DNA from: Ectopseudomonas composti
Lineage (GTDB): Bacteria > Pseudomonadota > Gammaproteobacteria > Pseudomonadales > Pseudomonadaceae
DNA length: 64,000 nucleotides
Assembly: GCF_001567565.1 (NCBI RefSeq)
Contig: NZ_LSSW01000030.1
Location: forward strand, 1 to 64,000
Reading direction: 5' to 3'
Shown here: positions 16,176 to 24,692 of the stretch, one piece after another
Layout: each line of letters opens with the position of its first letter
How positions within the stretch are numbered: the stretch's first letter is position 1
Notes under the pieces: generated by a model
Databases searched by the model: none
What the model was told of the DNA's origin: nothing
The model's input: the letters and a program-made list of their open reading frames with translations, nothing else
Translations under genes and position numbers: made by a program

Positions 16176-17018
16176 ATGAGCAAATCGCCCTACTACTACG
16201 CACCGCATGGCGGTCATCCCGGTCAGGAACAACTGCTGACCGACCGCGCCATGTTTACCGAAGCCTATGCCGTGATCCCCAAAGGCGTGATGCGTGACAT
16301 CGTCACCAGCCACCTGCCGTTCTGGGACAACATGCGCATGTGGGTCATCGCCCGCCCGCTGACCGGCTTCGCCGAAACCTTTTCGCAGTACATCGTCGAA
16401 GTCAGCCCGAATGGCGGCAGCGACAAGCCCGAGTTGGATCCGACCGCCGAAGGCGTGATCTTCGTCGTCGAAGGCACCTGCGACCTGACTCTGAACGGCA
16501 CCCAGCACGCCCTGCGTCCTGGCAGCTACGCCTTCATCCCGCCAGAAAGCGCTTGGTCGCTGCGCAACAACGGCAGCGAAGCCGTGCGTTTTCACTGGCT
16601 GCGCAAGGCCTATCAACCGGTCGAAGGCGTGCCTTACCCGGAAGCCTTCGTCACCCACGAGCAGGACATCGAGCCGATCGTTATGCCCGGCACCGAAGGT
16701 CGCTGGAGCACCACGCGCTTCGTCGAGATCAGCGACATGCGCCATGACATGCACGTCAACATCGTCAATTTCGAGCCGGGCGGCGTGATCCCCTTTGCCG
16801 AAACCCACGTCATGGAACACGGCCTGTACGTGCTGGAAGGCAAGGCGGTGTATCGCCTCAACCAGGACTGGGTCGAAGTGGAAGCCGGCGACTTCATGTG
16901 GCTGCGCGCCTTCTGCCCGCAGGCCTGCTACGCCGGTGGCCCGAGCCGCTTCCGCTACCTGCTGTACAAGGACGTGAACCGCCAGATGCCGCTGACCCTG
17001 GGTGGCCTCAAACGCTGA
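16176..17018 (+). CDS. Bicupin, (S)-ureidoglycine aminohydrolase-like
   Basis: This 280-aa protein has two cupin barrels (about residues 60-140 and 180-265) and resembles AllE/YlbA, which releases ammonia from (S)-ureidoglycine to give ureidoglycolate in purine breakdown. Recognisable blocks are APHGGHPGQE, GVIFVVEGTCDLTLNG, FIPPESAWSLRN, and in the metal-binding second barrel FETHVMEHGLYVLEGKAVYR (here beginning FAETHVMEHG). The ATG at 16176 precedes MSKSPYYYA; an upstream frame is not conserved. No other allantoin or urate genes are in the window, so a relative with a different substrate remains possible. Confidence 0.78.
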   Translation: MSKSPYYYAPHGGHPGQEQLLTDRAMFTEAYAVIPKGVMRDIVTSHLPFWDNMRMWVIARPLTGFAETFSQYIVEVSPNGGSDKPELDPTAEGVIFVVEGTCDLTLNGTQHALRPGSYAFIPPESAWSLRNNGSEAVRFHWLRKAYQPVEGVPYPEAFVTHEQDIEPIVMPGTEGRWSTTRFVEISDMRHDMHVNIVNFEPGGVIPFAETHVMEHGLYVLEGKAVYRLNQDWVEVEAGDFMWLRAFCPQACYAGGPSRFRYLLYKDVNRQMPLTLGGLKR

Positions 17019-17091
17019 ATGATCGCGTGCCCGTAGGAGCGGCTTCAGCCGCGATCAGATCGCCGCTCAAGCGCCCCAACAGAGCACGAAC

Positions 17092-17120
17092 AAAAAAGGC
17101 CACCCCTCGGGGTGGCCTTT
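17092..17120 (-). terminator. Terminator of ahpF
   Basis: AAAGGCCACCCC (17095-17106) pairs with GGGGTGGCCTTT (17109-17120). On the minus strand the stem ends in six T residues. It lies 20 bp past the ahpF stop and may also stop cupin-gene transcription. A GTAGGAGCGGCTTCAGCC-type repeat precedes it at about 17033-17055. Confidence 0.88.
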
Positions 17121-17139
17121 GCGTTTCCGCAGTGCTCGA

Positions 17140-18696
17140 TCAGTTATGACGAATCAGGTGATCGAAGGCGCTCAGCGAGGCCTTGGCGCCCTCGCCCACG
17201 GCGATGACGATCTGCTTGTAGGGCACCGTGGTGACGTCGCCAGCCGCGAAGATCCCCGGCAGCGAGGTCTGGCCGCGGGCATCGACGATGATCTCGCCGC
17301 GCGGGCTCAGCTCCACCGTGCCCTTGAGCCAGTCGCTGTTGGGCAGCAGGCCGATCTGCACGAATATGCCTTCCAGTTCGAGAGCGTGGAACTCGCTGGA
17401 ATTACGATCCTTGTAAACCAGACCGTTGACCTTCTGACCATCGCCGGTCACTTCACTGGTCAGGGCGCTGGTGATCACGTCGACGTTCGGCAGGCTGTAG
17501 AGCTTCTTCTGCAGCACGGCATCGGCACGCAGTTGGCTGTCGTATTCCAGCAGGGTGACGTGGGCGACGATACCGGCCAGGTCGATGGCCGCCTCGACGC
17601 CGGAGTTACCGCCGCCGATCACCGCCACGCGCTTGCCCTTGAACAGCGGGCCGTCGCAGTGCGGGCAGAAGCACACGCCCTTGGCCTTGTACTCCTGCTC
17701 GCCGGGTACGCCCATCTCGCGCCAGCGTGCGCCGGTGGAGAGGATCACGGTCTTGGCCTTGAGCGACGCACCGTTCTCGAACTTCACTTCGTGCAGGCCG
17801 CCTTCGCTGCTGGCAGGTACCAGCGCCGAAGCACGCTGCAGGTTCATCACGTCGACTTCGTATTCCTTGACGTGCTCTTCCAGAGCGCGCACCAGTTTCG
17901 GGCCTTCGGTCTCCTTCACCGAGATGAAGTTCTCGATGGCCATGGTATCGAGCACCTGACCACCGAAGCGTTCGGCGGCTATAGCAGTGCGAATGCCTTT
18001 ACGTGCGGCGTAGATGGCCGCAGCAGCGCCAGCCGGGCCACCGCCGACCACCAGCACGTCGAAGGCTTGCTTGGCGCTCATTTTCTCGGCATCGCGGTTG
18101 GCGGCACCGGTATCGATCTTGGCGAGAATTTCCTTCACGTCCATACGGCCGGACGCGAAGACCTCACCGTTCAGGTAAATGCTCGGCACGGCCATGATCT
18201 GGCGACGCTCGACCTCTTCCTGGAACAACGCACCGTCGATGGAGACGTTGCGGATATTGGGGTTGAGCACGGCCATCAGGTTCAGTGCCTGAACCACGTC
18301 CGGGCAGTTCTGGCAAGAGAGCGAGAAATAGGTCTCGAACTCGAACTTGCCTTCGATGCTCTTGATCTGCTCGATGGTCTCGGCATCCAGTTTGGACGGA
18401 TGGCCGCCCACCTGCAGCAATGCCAGCACCAGCGAGGTGAACTCGTGGCCCATGGGGATACCGGCAAAGGTCAGGCCGATATCCGCACCGGGGCGCACCA
18501 GCGAGAACGACGGGCGGCGGGCATCGCTGCCGTCGGTCTTCAGGGTGATCTTGTCGGTCAGGCCGACGATGTCTTCGAGCAGGCCCTGCAGCTCCTGAGA
18601 TTTCGCGCTGTCATCGAGGGACGCGACGATCTCGAACGGCAGGGTGACCTTTTCCAGGTAGGCCTTCAACTGGGCTTTAAGATTGGCGTCCAACAT
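17140..18696 (-). CDS. ahpF: Alkyl hydroperoxide reductase subunit F
   Basis: AhpF is the flavoprotein disulfide reductase that passes electrons from NADH to AhpC. At 518 aa it has the full architecture: a tandem thioredoxin-fold N-terminal domain (about residues 1-195) with redox pair SCQNCPD near 128, an FAD-binding segment VVGGGPAGAAAAIYAARKG near 215, the active-site disulfide CPHCDGP near 345 and an NAD-binding VIGGGNSGVEAAIDLAG near 360. The terminal GDVTTVPYKQIVIAVGEGAK is the second FAD motif. It lies downstream of ahpC on the same strand, 254 bp away, with a large palindromic element between. Confidence 0.98.
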   Translation of the reverse strand: MLDANLKAQLKAYLEKVTLPFEIVASLDDSAKSQELQGLLEDIVGLTDKITLKTDGSDARRPSFSLVRPGADIGLTFAGIPMGHEFTSLVLALLQVGGHPSKLDAETIEQIKSIEGKFEFETYFSLSCQNCPDVVQALNLMAVLNPNIRNVSIDGALFQEEVERRQIMAVPSIYLNGEVFASGRMDVKEILAKIDTGAANRDAEKMSAKQAFDVLVVGGGPAGAAAAIYAARKGIRTAIAAERFGGQVLDTMAIENFISVKETEGPKLVRALEEHVKEYEVDVMNLQRASALVPASSEGGLHEVKFENGASLKAKTVILSTGARWREMGVPGEQEYKAKGVCFCPHCDGPLFKGKRVAVIGGGNSGVEAAIDLAGIVAHVTLLEYDSQLRADAVLQKKLYSLPNVDVITSALTSEVTGDGQKVNGLVYKDRNSSEFHALELEGIFVQIGLLPNSDWLKGTVELSPRGEIIVDARGQTSLPGIFAAGDVTTVPYKQIVIAVGEGAKASLSAFDHLIRHN

Positions 18697-18811
18697 GGCG
18701 GAAATTCCTCAAATACGAAAATTCGGGCAATAAAATGCCCGGACGGATCGCGCCCGGGCATCGGGCACCACAAGGGCCGGTAATGGCCCAAACAGCGCAG
18801 GTAGCAATTGC

Positions 18812-18951
18812 AAAACGGAATTCAGAGCGTCGCGAGCGACGGCTAGGCAAGGCGTAATCTGGCGAGGGCGCGGAGTGTACTGAAGTACATGACAAGCCCG
18901 AGTCTGATTACAACGCTGCCTAGCCGAGCGCAGCAGCTCTGAAGCCGTTTT
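18812..18951. repeat. 140-bp imperfect palindromic element between ahpC and ahpF
   Basis: The two halves are imperfect inverted copies: AAAACGG..TTCAGAGC, GGCTAGGCA, GTAATC and a CG-rich arm on the left recur in reverse on the right. They meet at the central palindrome GTACTGAAGTAC (about 18877-18888). The element starts on the last base of the ahpC stop codon and ends 115 bp before ahpF. It looks like a dispersed intergenic repeat or miniature mobile element, and as RNA it would fold into a long hairpin between the two genes. Confidence 0.7.
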
Positions 18952-19514
18952 TAGATCTTGCCAACCAGGTCCAGCGAAGGAGCCAGAGTGGCTTCGCCTT
19001 CTTTCCACTTGGCCGGGCAAACCTGACCCGGGTTGGCGGCGGTGTACTGGGCGGCCTTCAGCTTGCGCAGGGTCTCGGAAACGTCACGAGCGATTTCGTT
19101 CGAGTGGATTTCCAGGGTCTTGATCACGCCTTCCGGGTTGATCACGAAGGTGCCACGCAGCGCCAGACCTTCTTCAGCGATGTGCACGCCGAAAGCGTTG
19201 GTCAGTTGGTGAGTCGGGTCACCGATCAGCGGGAACTGAGCCTTGCCAACGGCAGGCGAAGTTTCGTGCCAGACCTTGTGCGAGAAGTGGGTGTCGGTGG
19301 TCACGATGTAGACCTCGGCACCAGCCTTCTGGAACTCGGCGTAGTTGTTGGCCGCGTCTTCGATTTCGGTCGGGCAGTTGAAGGTGAAGGCAGCCGGCAT
19401 GAAGATCAGTACGGACCACTTGCCTTGCAGGCTCTGCTCGGTGACTTCGATGAATTCGCCGTTGTGGAAAGCGTTGGCCTTGAACGGCTGAACTTGAGTA
19501 TTGATGAGGGACAT
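18951..19514 (-). CDS. ahpC: Alkyl hydroperoxide reductase subunit C (peroxiredoxin)
   Basis: This 187-aa typical two-Cys peroxiredoxin reduces peroxides and peroxynitrite in the cytoplasm. The peroxidatic Cys is in FTFNCPTE near residue 47 and the resolving Cys is in GQVCPAKW near 166. It starts MSLINTQVQPFKA, the usual N-terminus, with GAAGGAG upstream. AhpF downstream is its reductase. OxyR control is expected from family knowledge, but I could not see a clear OxyR site. Confidence 0.98.
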   Translation of the reverse strand: MSLINTQVQPFKANAFHNGEFIEVTEQSLQGKWSVLIFMPAAFTFNCPTEIEDAANNYAEFQKAGAEVYIVTTDTHFSHKVWHETSPAVGKAQFPLIGDPTHQLTNAFGVHIAEEGLALRGTFVINPEGVIKTLEIHSNEIARDVSETLRKLKAAQYTAANPGQVCPAKWKEGEATLAPSLDLVGKI

Positions 19515-19610
19515 CTCTGACTCCTTCTGAGGTTTCTGTGAGGGTTAGAAAATCTACGGTCGCTATATTAGCTACCTAACGGAAAAAAGCTTATTGATTA
19601 CGACCATGAT

Positions 19611-19633
19611 ATCGATTGAATGCACCAATCGAT
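19611..19633. promoter_or_regulatory. Dyad upstream of ahpC
   Basis: ATCGATTG and CAATCGAT are a perfect 8-bp inverted repeat with a 7-nt spacer, about 100-120 bp before the ahpC start. It could be a regulator site for ahpC. It does not match the OxyR ATAG-N7-CTAT layout. Confidence 0.35.
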
Positions 19634-19637
19634 GTGG

Positions 19638-19662
19638 CAGCCCGCGCCAGACGCGGGCTGCA
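19638..19662 (-). terminator. Hairpin after the quinone oxidoreductase gene
   Basis: GCAGCCCGCG and CGCGGGCTGC form a perfect 10-bp stem with a 5-nt loop, 9 bp after the gene end. There is no T run, so it may be a weak terminator or an mRNA-stabilising hairpin. Confidence 0.5.
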
Positions 19663-19670
19663 GCGCTGGA

Positions 19671-20633
19671 TCAGACCAGGCTGGGGTCAATCAGCAGCGC
19701 AAGTTTACCCGCGACTTGATTACCAGCGAGTGTCTCGAACGCCGCTTCACTGTCTTTGAACGCAAAACTGCGCTCCAGTTGCGGCTTCAATCGCCCTTCG
19801 GCGAACAGCGGCCAGACCTGCTGCTGCAGGTCGCGCAACAGGTCGGCCTTGAACTGGTCATCACGATTGCGCAGGGTCGAACCGATCAGCTGGATGCGCT
19901 TGCCCAGCACCTGAGCCAGGTCCAATGTGGCCTCGCGCCCACCCATCAGGCCAATATTGATCCAACGACCATCGCGGGCCAGCAACTCCAGATTCAGTGC
20001 CGCATAGTTCCCGCCGACCGGATCGAGAATCACGTCGAACGGCCCGAAATCACGCAATGCCTGCAGATCCTCGCCGCGCAGGGCGCCACCCTGAGCGCCT
20101 AGCGCCTCGCAGTAGGCCAATCGCTCGGCAGAGCCAACGCTGACCCAGCACGGATTGCCGAACGCCTTGCACAGCTGGATCGCCGCCGAGCCCACGCCGC
20201 TGGCACCGGCATGCAGCAGGACCTTCTCACCCGGGCGCAGGGCACCGAGCTGGAACAGGTTGAGCCAGGCCGTGGCGTATACCTCCGGCACCACCGCGGC
20301 TTCGGCCAGGCTCAGCCCCTCGGGCACCGGCATGGCGTGGCGGGCATCGAGCACCACCTCCTCGGCCATGCCGCCGCCGGCGAGCAGGCAACAGACCCGA
20401 TCCCCCACCTGCCAGGCGCTACCGGCGCCGACCTCGACAACCACCCCAGAACACTCCAGCCCCAGCGCCTGGCTGGCACCAGGCGGCGGCGGATACAGCC
20501 CGGCACGCTGCAACAGGTCAGCCCGATTGAGCCCAGCGGCAGCCACCTTCACCCGAATCTGCCCCGCATCACAGGCCTGTGCCGGTTGTTCCAGCCACTC
20601 TGCACGCCCTTCGACGCCTTGCAATGCCTTCAT
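19671..20633 (-). CDS. NAD(P)H-quinone oxidoreductase (zeta-crystallin/PIG3 type)
   Basis: This 320-aa medium-chain dehydrogenase/reductase lacks the zinc-binding residues of alcohol dehydrogenases, so it is probably a quinone oxidoreductase. AGLNRADLLQRAGLYPPPPG near residue 37 is the PIG3/QOR signature. The NADPH-binding fold has HAGASGVGSAAIQLCKAFG near 145 and GGNYAALNLELLARDGRW near 210. The ATG at 20633 (MKALQGVEG) is the conserved start; a start six codons upstream is less likely. Its relation to the ahp genes next door is only positional. Confidence 0.9.
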   Translation of the reverse strand: MKALQGVEGRAEWLEQPAQACDAGQIRVKVAAAGLNRADLLQRAGLYPPPPGASQALGLECSGVVVEVGAGSAWQVGDRVCCLLAGGGMAEEVVLDARHAMPVPEGLSLAEAAVVPEVYATAWLNLFQLGALRPGEKVLLHAGASGVGSAAIQLCKAFGNPCWVSVGSAERLAYCEALGAQGGALRGEDLQALRDFGPFDVILDPVGGNYAALNLELLARDGRWINIGLMGGREATLDLAQVLGKRIQLIGSTLRNRDDQFKADLLRDLQQQVWPLFAEGRLKPQLERSFAFKDSEAAFETLAGNQVAGKLALLIDPSLV

Positions 20634-20761
20634 GCTGCCTCCATAGTGCAAGTGAACCGAGCCCAGCGCTGACCGCTGGGCTTTTGCCTAGCGCCAACGG
20701 AACCTGGCGCCCTCAGATGCGGCCTAATATGCGTTATCAACTGCCACTACGTCGAATCAGC

Positions 20762-22840
20762 ATGAAGCGATCTCTAGCAAGCACCGCCCTCGCCCTCGTA
20801 CTCGGCTTCAGTGCCCTGCCGCTGGCGGCCAAGACCACCACAGCGACCAATTGGGACTACCTGCAGCCGGATCGTGACCAGGTGATCGCCAGTCTCAACG
20901 TAGTGGAACTGCTCAAGCGCCACCACTACAACAAGCCGCCACTCAATGACGAGCGTTCGATTCAGATCTATGACAACTACCTGAAGTTGCTCGATCCGTC
21001 TCGCAGCTATTTCACTGCGGCCGATATCGCCGAATTCAACCAGTGGCGCACCAAGTTCGACGACCTGCTGAAAAGCGGCGACCTCGAACCAGGCTTCACC
21101 ATCTATCGCCGTCACCTGACGCGCCTGCAGGAGCGTCTCGACTTCGCCCTGGCCGAGCTGGCCAAGGGTGTCGACAAGATCGATTTCAGCGTCGACGAGG
21201 ACCTACAGGTCGACCGTGAGAAAGCGCCCTGGGCCAAAGACCGCGCCGAGCTCGACGAGCTGTGGCGCAAGCGCGTCAAAGATGAAGTGCTGCGCCTGAA
21301 AATCGCCGGCAAGGAAACCAAGGACATCCAGGAGCTGCTGACCAAGCGTTACAAGAACCAGCTCAAGCGTCTCAAGCAGACCCGTGGCGAGGACGTATTC
21401 CAGGCCTACATCAACGCGTTCGCCACCACTTACGACCCCCACACCACCTATCTGTCGCCGGATAACGCGGAAAACTTCGACATCAACATGAGCCTGTCGC
21501 TGGAAGGCATCGGTGCCGTCCTGCAAAGCGATAACGAGCACGTCAAGGTGGTACGCCTGGTGCCTGCCGGCCCGGCCGAGAAGAGCAAGCAGATCGCACC
21601 GGCCGACAAGATCGTCGGCGTTGCCCAGGGCAACGATGAAATGGTCGACGTGATCGGCTGGCGCCTGGACGAAGTGGTCAAGCTGATTCGCGGCCCGAAA
21701 GGCTCCACCGTGCGCCTGGAAGTCATCCCGGCCAGCAATCCGCCCAGCGACCAGAGCAGCAAGGTAGTTACTATCACCCGTGAGGCGGTCAAGCTCGAAG
21801 AGCAGGCAGCGAAGAAGAAAGTGCTGCACCTGACCCAGGATGGCCGCGACTACAAGCTCGGCGTGATCGAACTGCCGGCCTTCTACCTTGACTTCAAGGC
21901 TTTCCGCGCCGGCGACCCGAACTACAAGAGCACCACTCGCGACGTCAAACGCCTGATCGATGAGCTGCGCGAAGAGAAAGTCGATGGCCTGGTCATCGAT
22001 CTGCGCAACAACGGCGGCGGCTCTCTGCAGGAAGCCACCGAGCTGACCAGCCTGTTCATCGAACAGGGCCCGACCGTCTTGGTGCGCAATGCCGACGGCC
22101 GTGTCGACGTGCTGGCCGACGAGAACAAGGGGATCTACTACAACGGCCCTCTGGCCGTACTGGTCAATCGCCTGTCCGCGTCAGCCTCGGAGATCTTCGC
22201 CGGTGCCATGCAGGACTACCACCGCGCACTGATTCTCGGTGGCCAGACTTTCGGCAAGGGCACGGTGCAGACTATCCAGCCGCTCAACCACGGCGAGCTG
22301 AAGCTGACCCTGGCCAAGTTCTATCGCGTCTCCGGGCAGAGCACCCAGCACCAGGGCGTACTGCCGGATATCGCCTACCCTGACGTCATGCACACCAAGG
22401 ACATCGGCGAGAGCGCCCTGCCCGCGGCCATGCCCTGGGACAGCATCCGCCCGGCAATCAAACCGGAGCTGGACCCGATCAAGCCGTTCCTCAAGCAACT
22501 GCAGAGCAAGCATGACCAGCGCACCGCGCACGATCCGGACTTCCTCTTCACCCGCGCCAGCATCGACCTGTCGAAACAGCTGATGGCCGAAACCACCGTT
22601 AGCCTGAATGAGGCGAAGCGCCGGGCACGGCAAGCCGATATCGAGGCCAAGCAGCTCAAGCTGGAAAATGATCGCCGCGTTGCCAAGGGCGAGAAACCGC
22701 TCGCGGCGCTAGCCAAGGAAGATGAAGACGCGCTGCCCGTCGAGGACAAGGGCACACCAGAGGACGATGCCTATCTCTCGGAGTCCGGGCATATCCTCAT
22801 CGACTACCTGGGGCTCAACCCATCCCTGGCGCTGCATTGA
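20762..22840 (+). CDS. prc: Tail-specific carboxy-terminal protease
   Basis: Prc is a periplasmic S41 serine protease that degrades proteins from the C-terminus. In P. aeruginosa the homologue AlgO affects alginate production by cutting truncated MucA. The 692-aa protein has a signal peptide ending LPLAAK, a PDZ domain at about residues 235-320 (SLSLEGIGAVLQSDNEHVKV) and the catalytic region with Ser in NRLSASASEIFAG and Lys in GQTFGKGTVQ about 25 residues later. A C-terminal DUF3340-type helical region follows. ATG 20762 is chosen because it starts the signal peptide; 20729 is an alternative. A terminator follows. Confidence 0.96.
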   Translation: MKRSLASTALALVLGFSALPLAAKTTTATNWDYLQPDRDQVIASLNVVELLKRHHYNKPPLNDERSIQIYDNYLKLLDPSRSYFTAADIAEFNQWRTKFDDLLKSGDLEPGFTIYRRHLTRLQERLDFALAELAKGVDKIDFSVDEDLQVDREKAPWAKDRAELDELWRKRVKDEVLRLKIAGKETKDIQELLTKRYKNQLKRLKQTRGEDVFQAYINAFATTYDPHTTYLSPDNAENFDINMSLSLEGIGAVLQSDNEHVKVVRLVPAGPAEKSKQIAPADKIVGVAQGNDEMVDVIGWRLDEVVKLIRGPKGSTVRLEVIPASNPPSDQSSKVVTITREAVKLEEQAAKKKVLHLTQDGRDYKLGVIELPAFYLDFKAFRAGDPNYKSTTRDVKRLIDELREEKVDGLVIDLRNNGGGSLQEATELTSLFIEQGPTVLVRNADGRVDVLADENKGIYYNGPLAVLVNRLSASASEIFAGAMQDYHRALILGGQTFGKGTVQTIQPLNHGELKLTLAKFYRVSGQSTQHQGVLPDIAYPDVMHTKDIGESALPAAMPWDSIRPAIKPELDPIKPFLKQLQSKHDQRTAHDPDFLFTRASIDLSKQLMAETTVSLNEAKRRARQADIEAKQLKLENDRRVAKGEKPLAALAKEDEDALPVEDKGTPEDDAYLSESGHILIDYLGLNPSLALH

Positions 22841-22888
22841 GGCGTTTCCACTAGCGTCATCAAATCGTCATCGAACTGTCGTGAAATG

Positions 22889-22913
22889 AAGGGCCGGCCA
22901 TCGCCGGCCCTTT
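22889..22913 (+). terminator. Terminator of prc
   Basis: AAGGGCCGGC (22889-22898) pairs with GCCGGCCCTT (22903-22912) around a 4-nt loop, followed by a short T-rich stretch. It separates prc from the EAL-GGDEF gene. Confidence 0.75.
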
Positions 22914-22937
22914 CGTTTCCGGCAGATCGAGAACACC

Positions 22938-24692
22938 ATGACCGTCACCGAGCAGTTGAGCGCACTGGGAAATATCCTTGCTCACGGCGACCTCAGCAGT
23001 CTGTTCCAACCTATCGTTTCGCTGTCCGAACAGCGCATTCTCGGCTACGAGGCGCTGACCCGAGGCCCCTCCAACAGCCCGCTGCACTCACCCTTGACCT
23101 TGTTCGCCGTGGCCCGCCACGCTGGCCGCCTGAGCGAACTGGAAATGGCCTGTCGCAAGAGCGCCTGCAAAGGCTTCAGTGCACTGGGCCTGGGCGGCAA
23201 ACTCTTTCTCAACGTCTCGCCGGAGTCGCTGCTCGACCCCCGCCACCAGCCGGGACGCACCCTGAAGTTGCTGCAGGCCTTCGGCATCCCGCCCAGCCAG
23301 GTGGTGATCGAACTCACCGAACAGTCGCCCACCGAAGACTTCGCCCTACTCGACAATGCCCTGCATCACTATCGCGCCATGGGCTTTTCCATCGCCCTGG
23401 ACGACCTCGGCGCCGGCTATTCCAGCCTGCGCCTGTGGTCGGAGCTGCGCCCGGACTACGTGAAGATCGATCGCCACTTCATCGACGGCATCCACCTGGA
23501 TGCGGTGAAGCGCGAATTCGTCGGCTCCATCCTGAAAATGGCCGAAGCCTCGCGCGCCCAGGTGATCGCCGAAGGGATCGAGCTGCCCGAAGAGCTGGCC
23601 GTGCTGACGGAGATGGGCGTTGACCTGGTACAGGGCTACCTGCTCAGCAGGCCGCAGGAAAAACCGCCACGCGATGCGCGCCAACTGCTGCCTCAGGTGA
23701 TGAGCAACCAGACCAGTCTCAGCGAAGACAATCATGACCTCAGCGCCCTGCTCAACGAGCAACCAGCGGTCGACCAGCACACGGCCATCGCCGAGGTGCT
23801 GGATGTCTTCCGTGCGCAGGCCAACCTCAACTCTCTCGCCGTGCTGGATGCGCAGCACCAGCCAGTCGGTATCGTCCACCGCCATTCGCTGTCCGAAGCG
23901 CTACTCAAGCCATTCGCCACCGATCTGTTCGCGCGTAAACCCATCAGCCGCCTGATGAGCCAGGACTTTCTCGCCGTTGAGCTGACGCAATCACTGCAAA
24001 AGGTCAGCCGCCTGCTCACCAGCCGGGCGCGCCAGCGCATCGAAGAAGACTTCATCATCATCCAGAATGGCCGCTATCTGGGCCTGGGCAGGGTGATCGA
24101 CGTACTCAAACTGATCACCGAACAGAAGCTGCAGCAGGCGCGTCACGCCAACCCGCTCACGCTGCTGCCAGGCAATGTACCGATCCAGCAATGCCTTGGC
24201 CGTCTGCTGCAGCAGCAGCGCGAGGCGGCGGTGTGCTATGTCGACATCGACAGCTTCAAGCCCTTCAACGATCTCTATGGCTATGCCAAGGGCGACGAGG
24301 TGCTGCTTTGCCTGGCGCAATGTCTGAACGACCGAGTCGATCCGGCGCGCGATTTCGTCGGCCACATCGGGGGGGACGATTTCATGCTGGTACTTGGCTC
24401 GACGCAGTGGCGCGACAAGCTAGGCAAACTGATCGAGGACTTCCAGAATCAGTGCCGACGCTTCTATCGCGAAGAGCATCTGCAGGCCGGCTGTTTCATC
24501 GCCCACAATCGCCACGGGCAGCGCCAGGAATATGCACTGCTGTCGCTTTCGATCGGCGTGGTACACGTGAGAACGCAAGACTGCGCACAGCTCGATGCCT
24601 CGCGCCTGGCGGAGCTGGCCTCAGAAGCCAAGCGCCATGCCAAGGCCGTTCCCGGCTACAGCCTGCATATTATCGAAGGCTCAGTGGCCTGA
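22938..24692 (+). CDS. EAL-CBS-GGDEF cyclic-di-GMP protein
   Basis: This 584-aa cytoplasmic protein has an EAL domain (about residues 10-245), a tandem CBS region (about 275-390) and a C-terminal GGDEF domain (about 410-580). The EAL residues look complete: EALTR, NVSPESL, ELTEQ, LDDLGAGYSSL, VKID and IAEGIE, so phosphodiesterase activity is plausible. The GGDEF motif reads GGDDF and is preceded by GHI instead of the usual R-x, with no RxxD inhibitory site, so this domain may be degenerate or regulatory. CBS pairs often bind adenine nucleotides. It lies beside prc, as in P. aeruginosa around PA3257-PA3258. Confidence 0.93.
   Translation: MTVTEQLSALGNILAHGDLSSLFQPIVSLSEQRILGYEALTRGPSNSPLHSPLTLFAVARHAGRLSELEMACRKSACKGFSALGLGGKLFLNVSPESLLDPRHQPGRTLKLLQAFGIPPSQVVIELTEQSPTEDFALLDNALHHYRAMGFSIALDDLGAGYSSLRLWSELRPDYVKIDRHFIDGIHLDAVKREFVGSILKMAEASRAQVIAEGIELPEELAVLTEMGVDLVQGYLLSRPQEKPPRDARQLLPQVMSNQTSLSEDNHDLSALLNEQPAVDQHTAIAEVLDVFRAQANLNSLAVLDAQHQPVGIVHRHSLSEALLKPFATDLFARKPISRLMSQDFLAVELTQSLQKVSRLLTSRARQRIEEDFIIIQNGRYLGLGRVIDVLKLITEQKLQQARHANPLTLLPGNVPIQQCLGRLLQQQREAAVCYVDIDSFKPFNDLYGYAKGDEVLLCLAQCLNDRVDPARDFVGHIGGDDFMLVLGSTQWRDKLGKLIEDFQNQCRRFYREEHLQAGCFIAHNRHGQRQEYALLSLSIGVVHVRTQDCAQLDASRLAELASEAKRHAKAVPGYSLHIIEGSVA

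Noticed and set aside
17119..18783. 554-codon plus frame opposite ahpF
   Set aside because: AhpF is unmistakable on the other strand, so this frame is antisense noise in high-GC DNA.
19530..19620. OxyR site upstream of ahpC
   Set aside because: Expected from family knowledge, but no stretch fits ATAG-N7-CTAT-N7-ATAG well enough to annotate.
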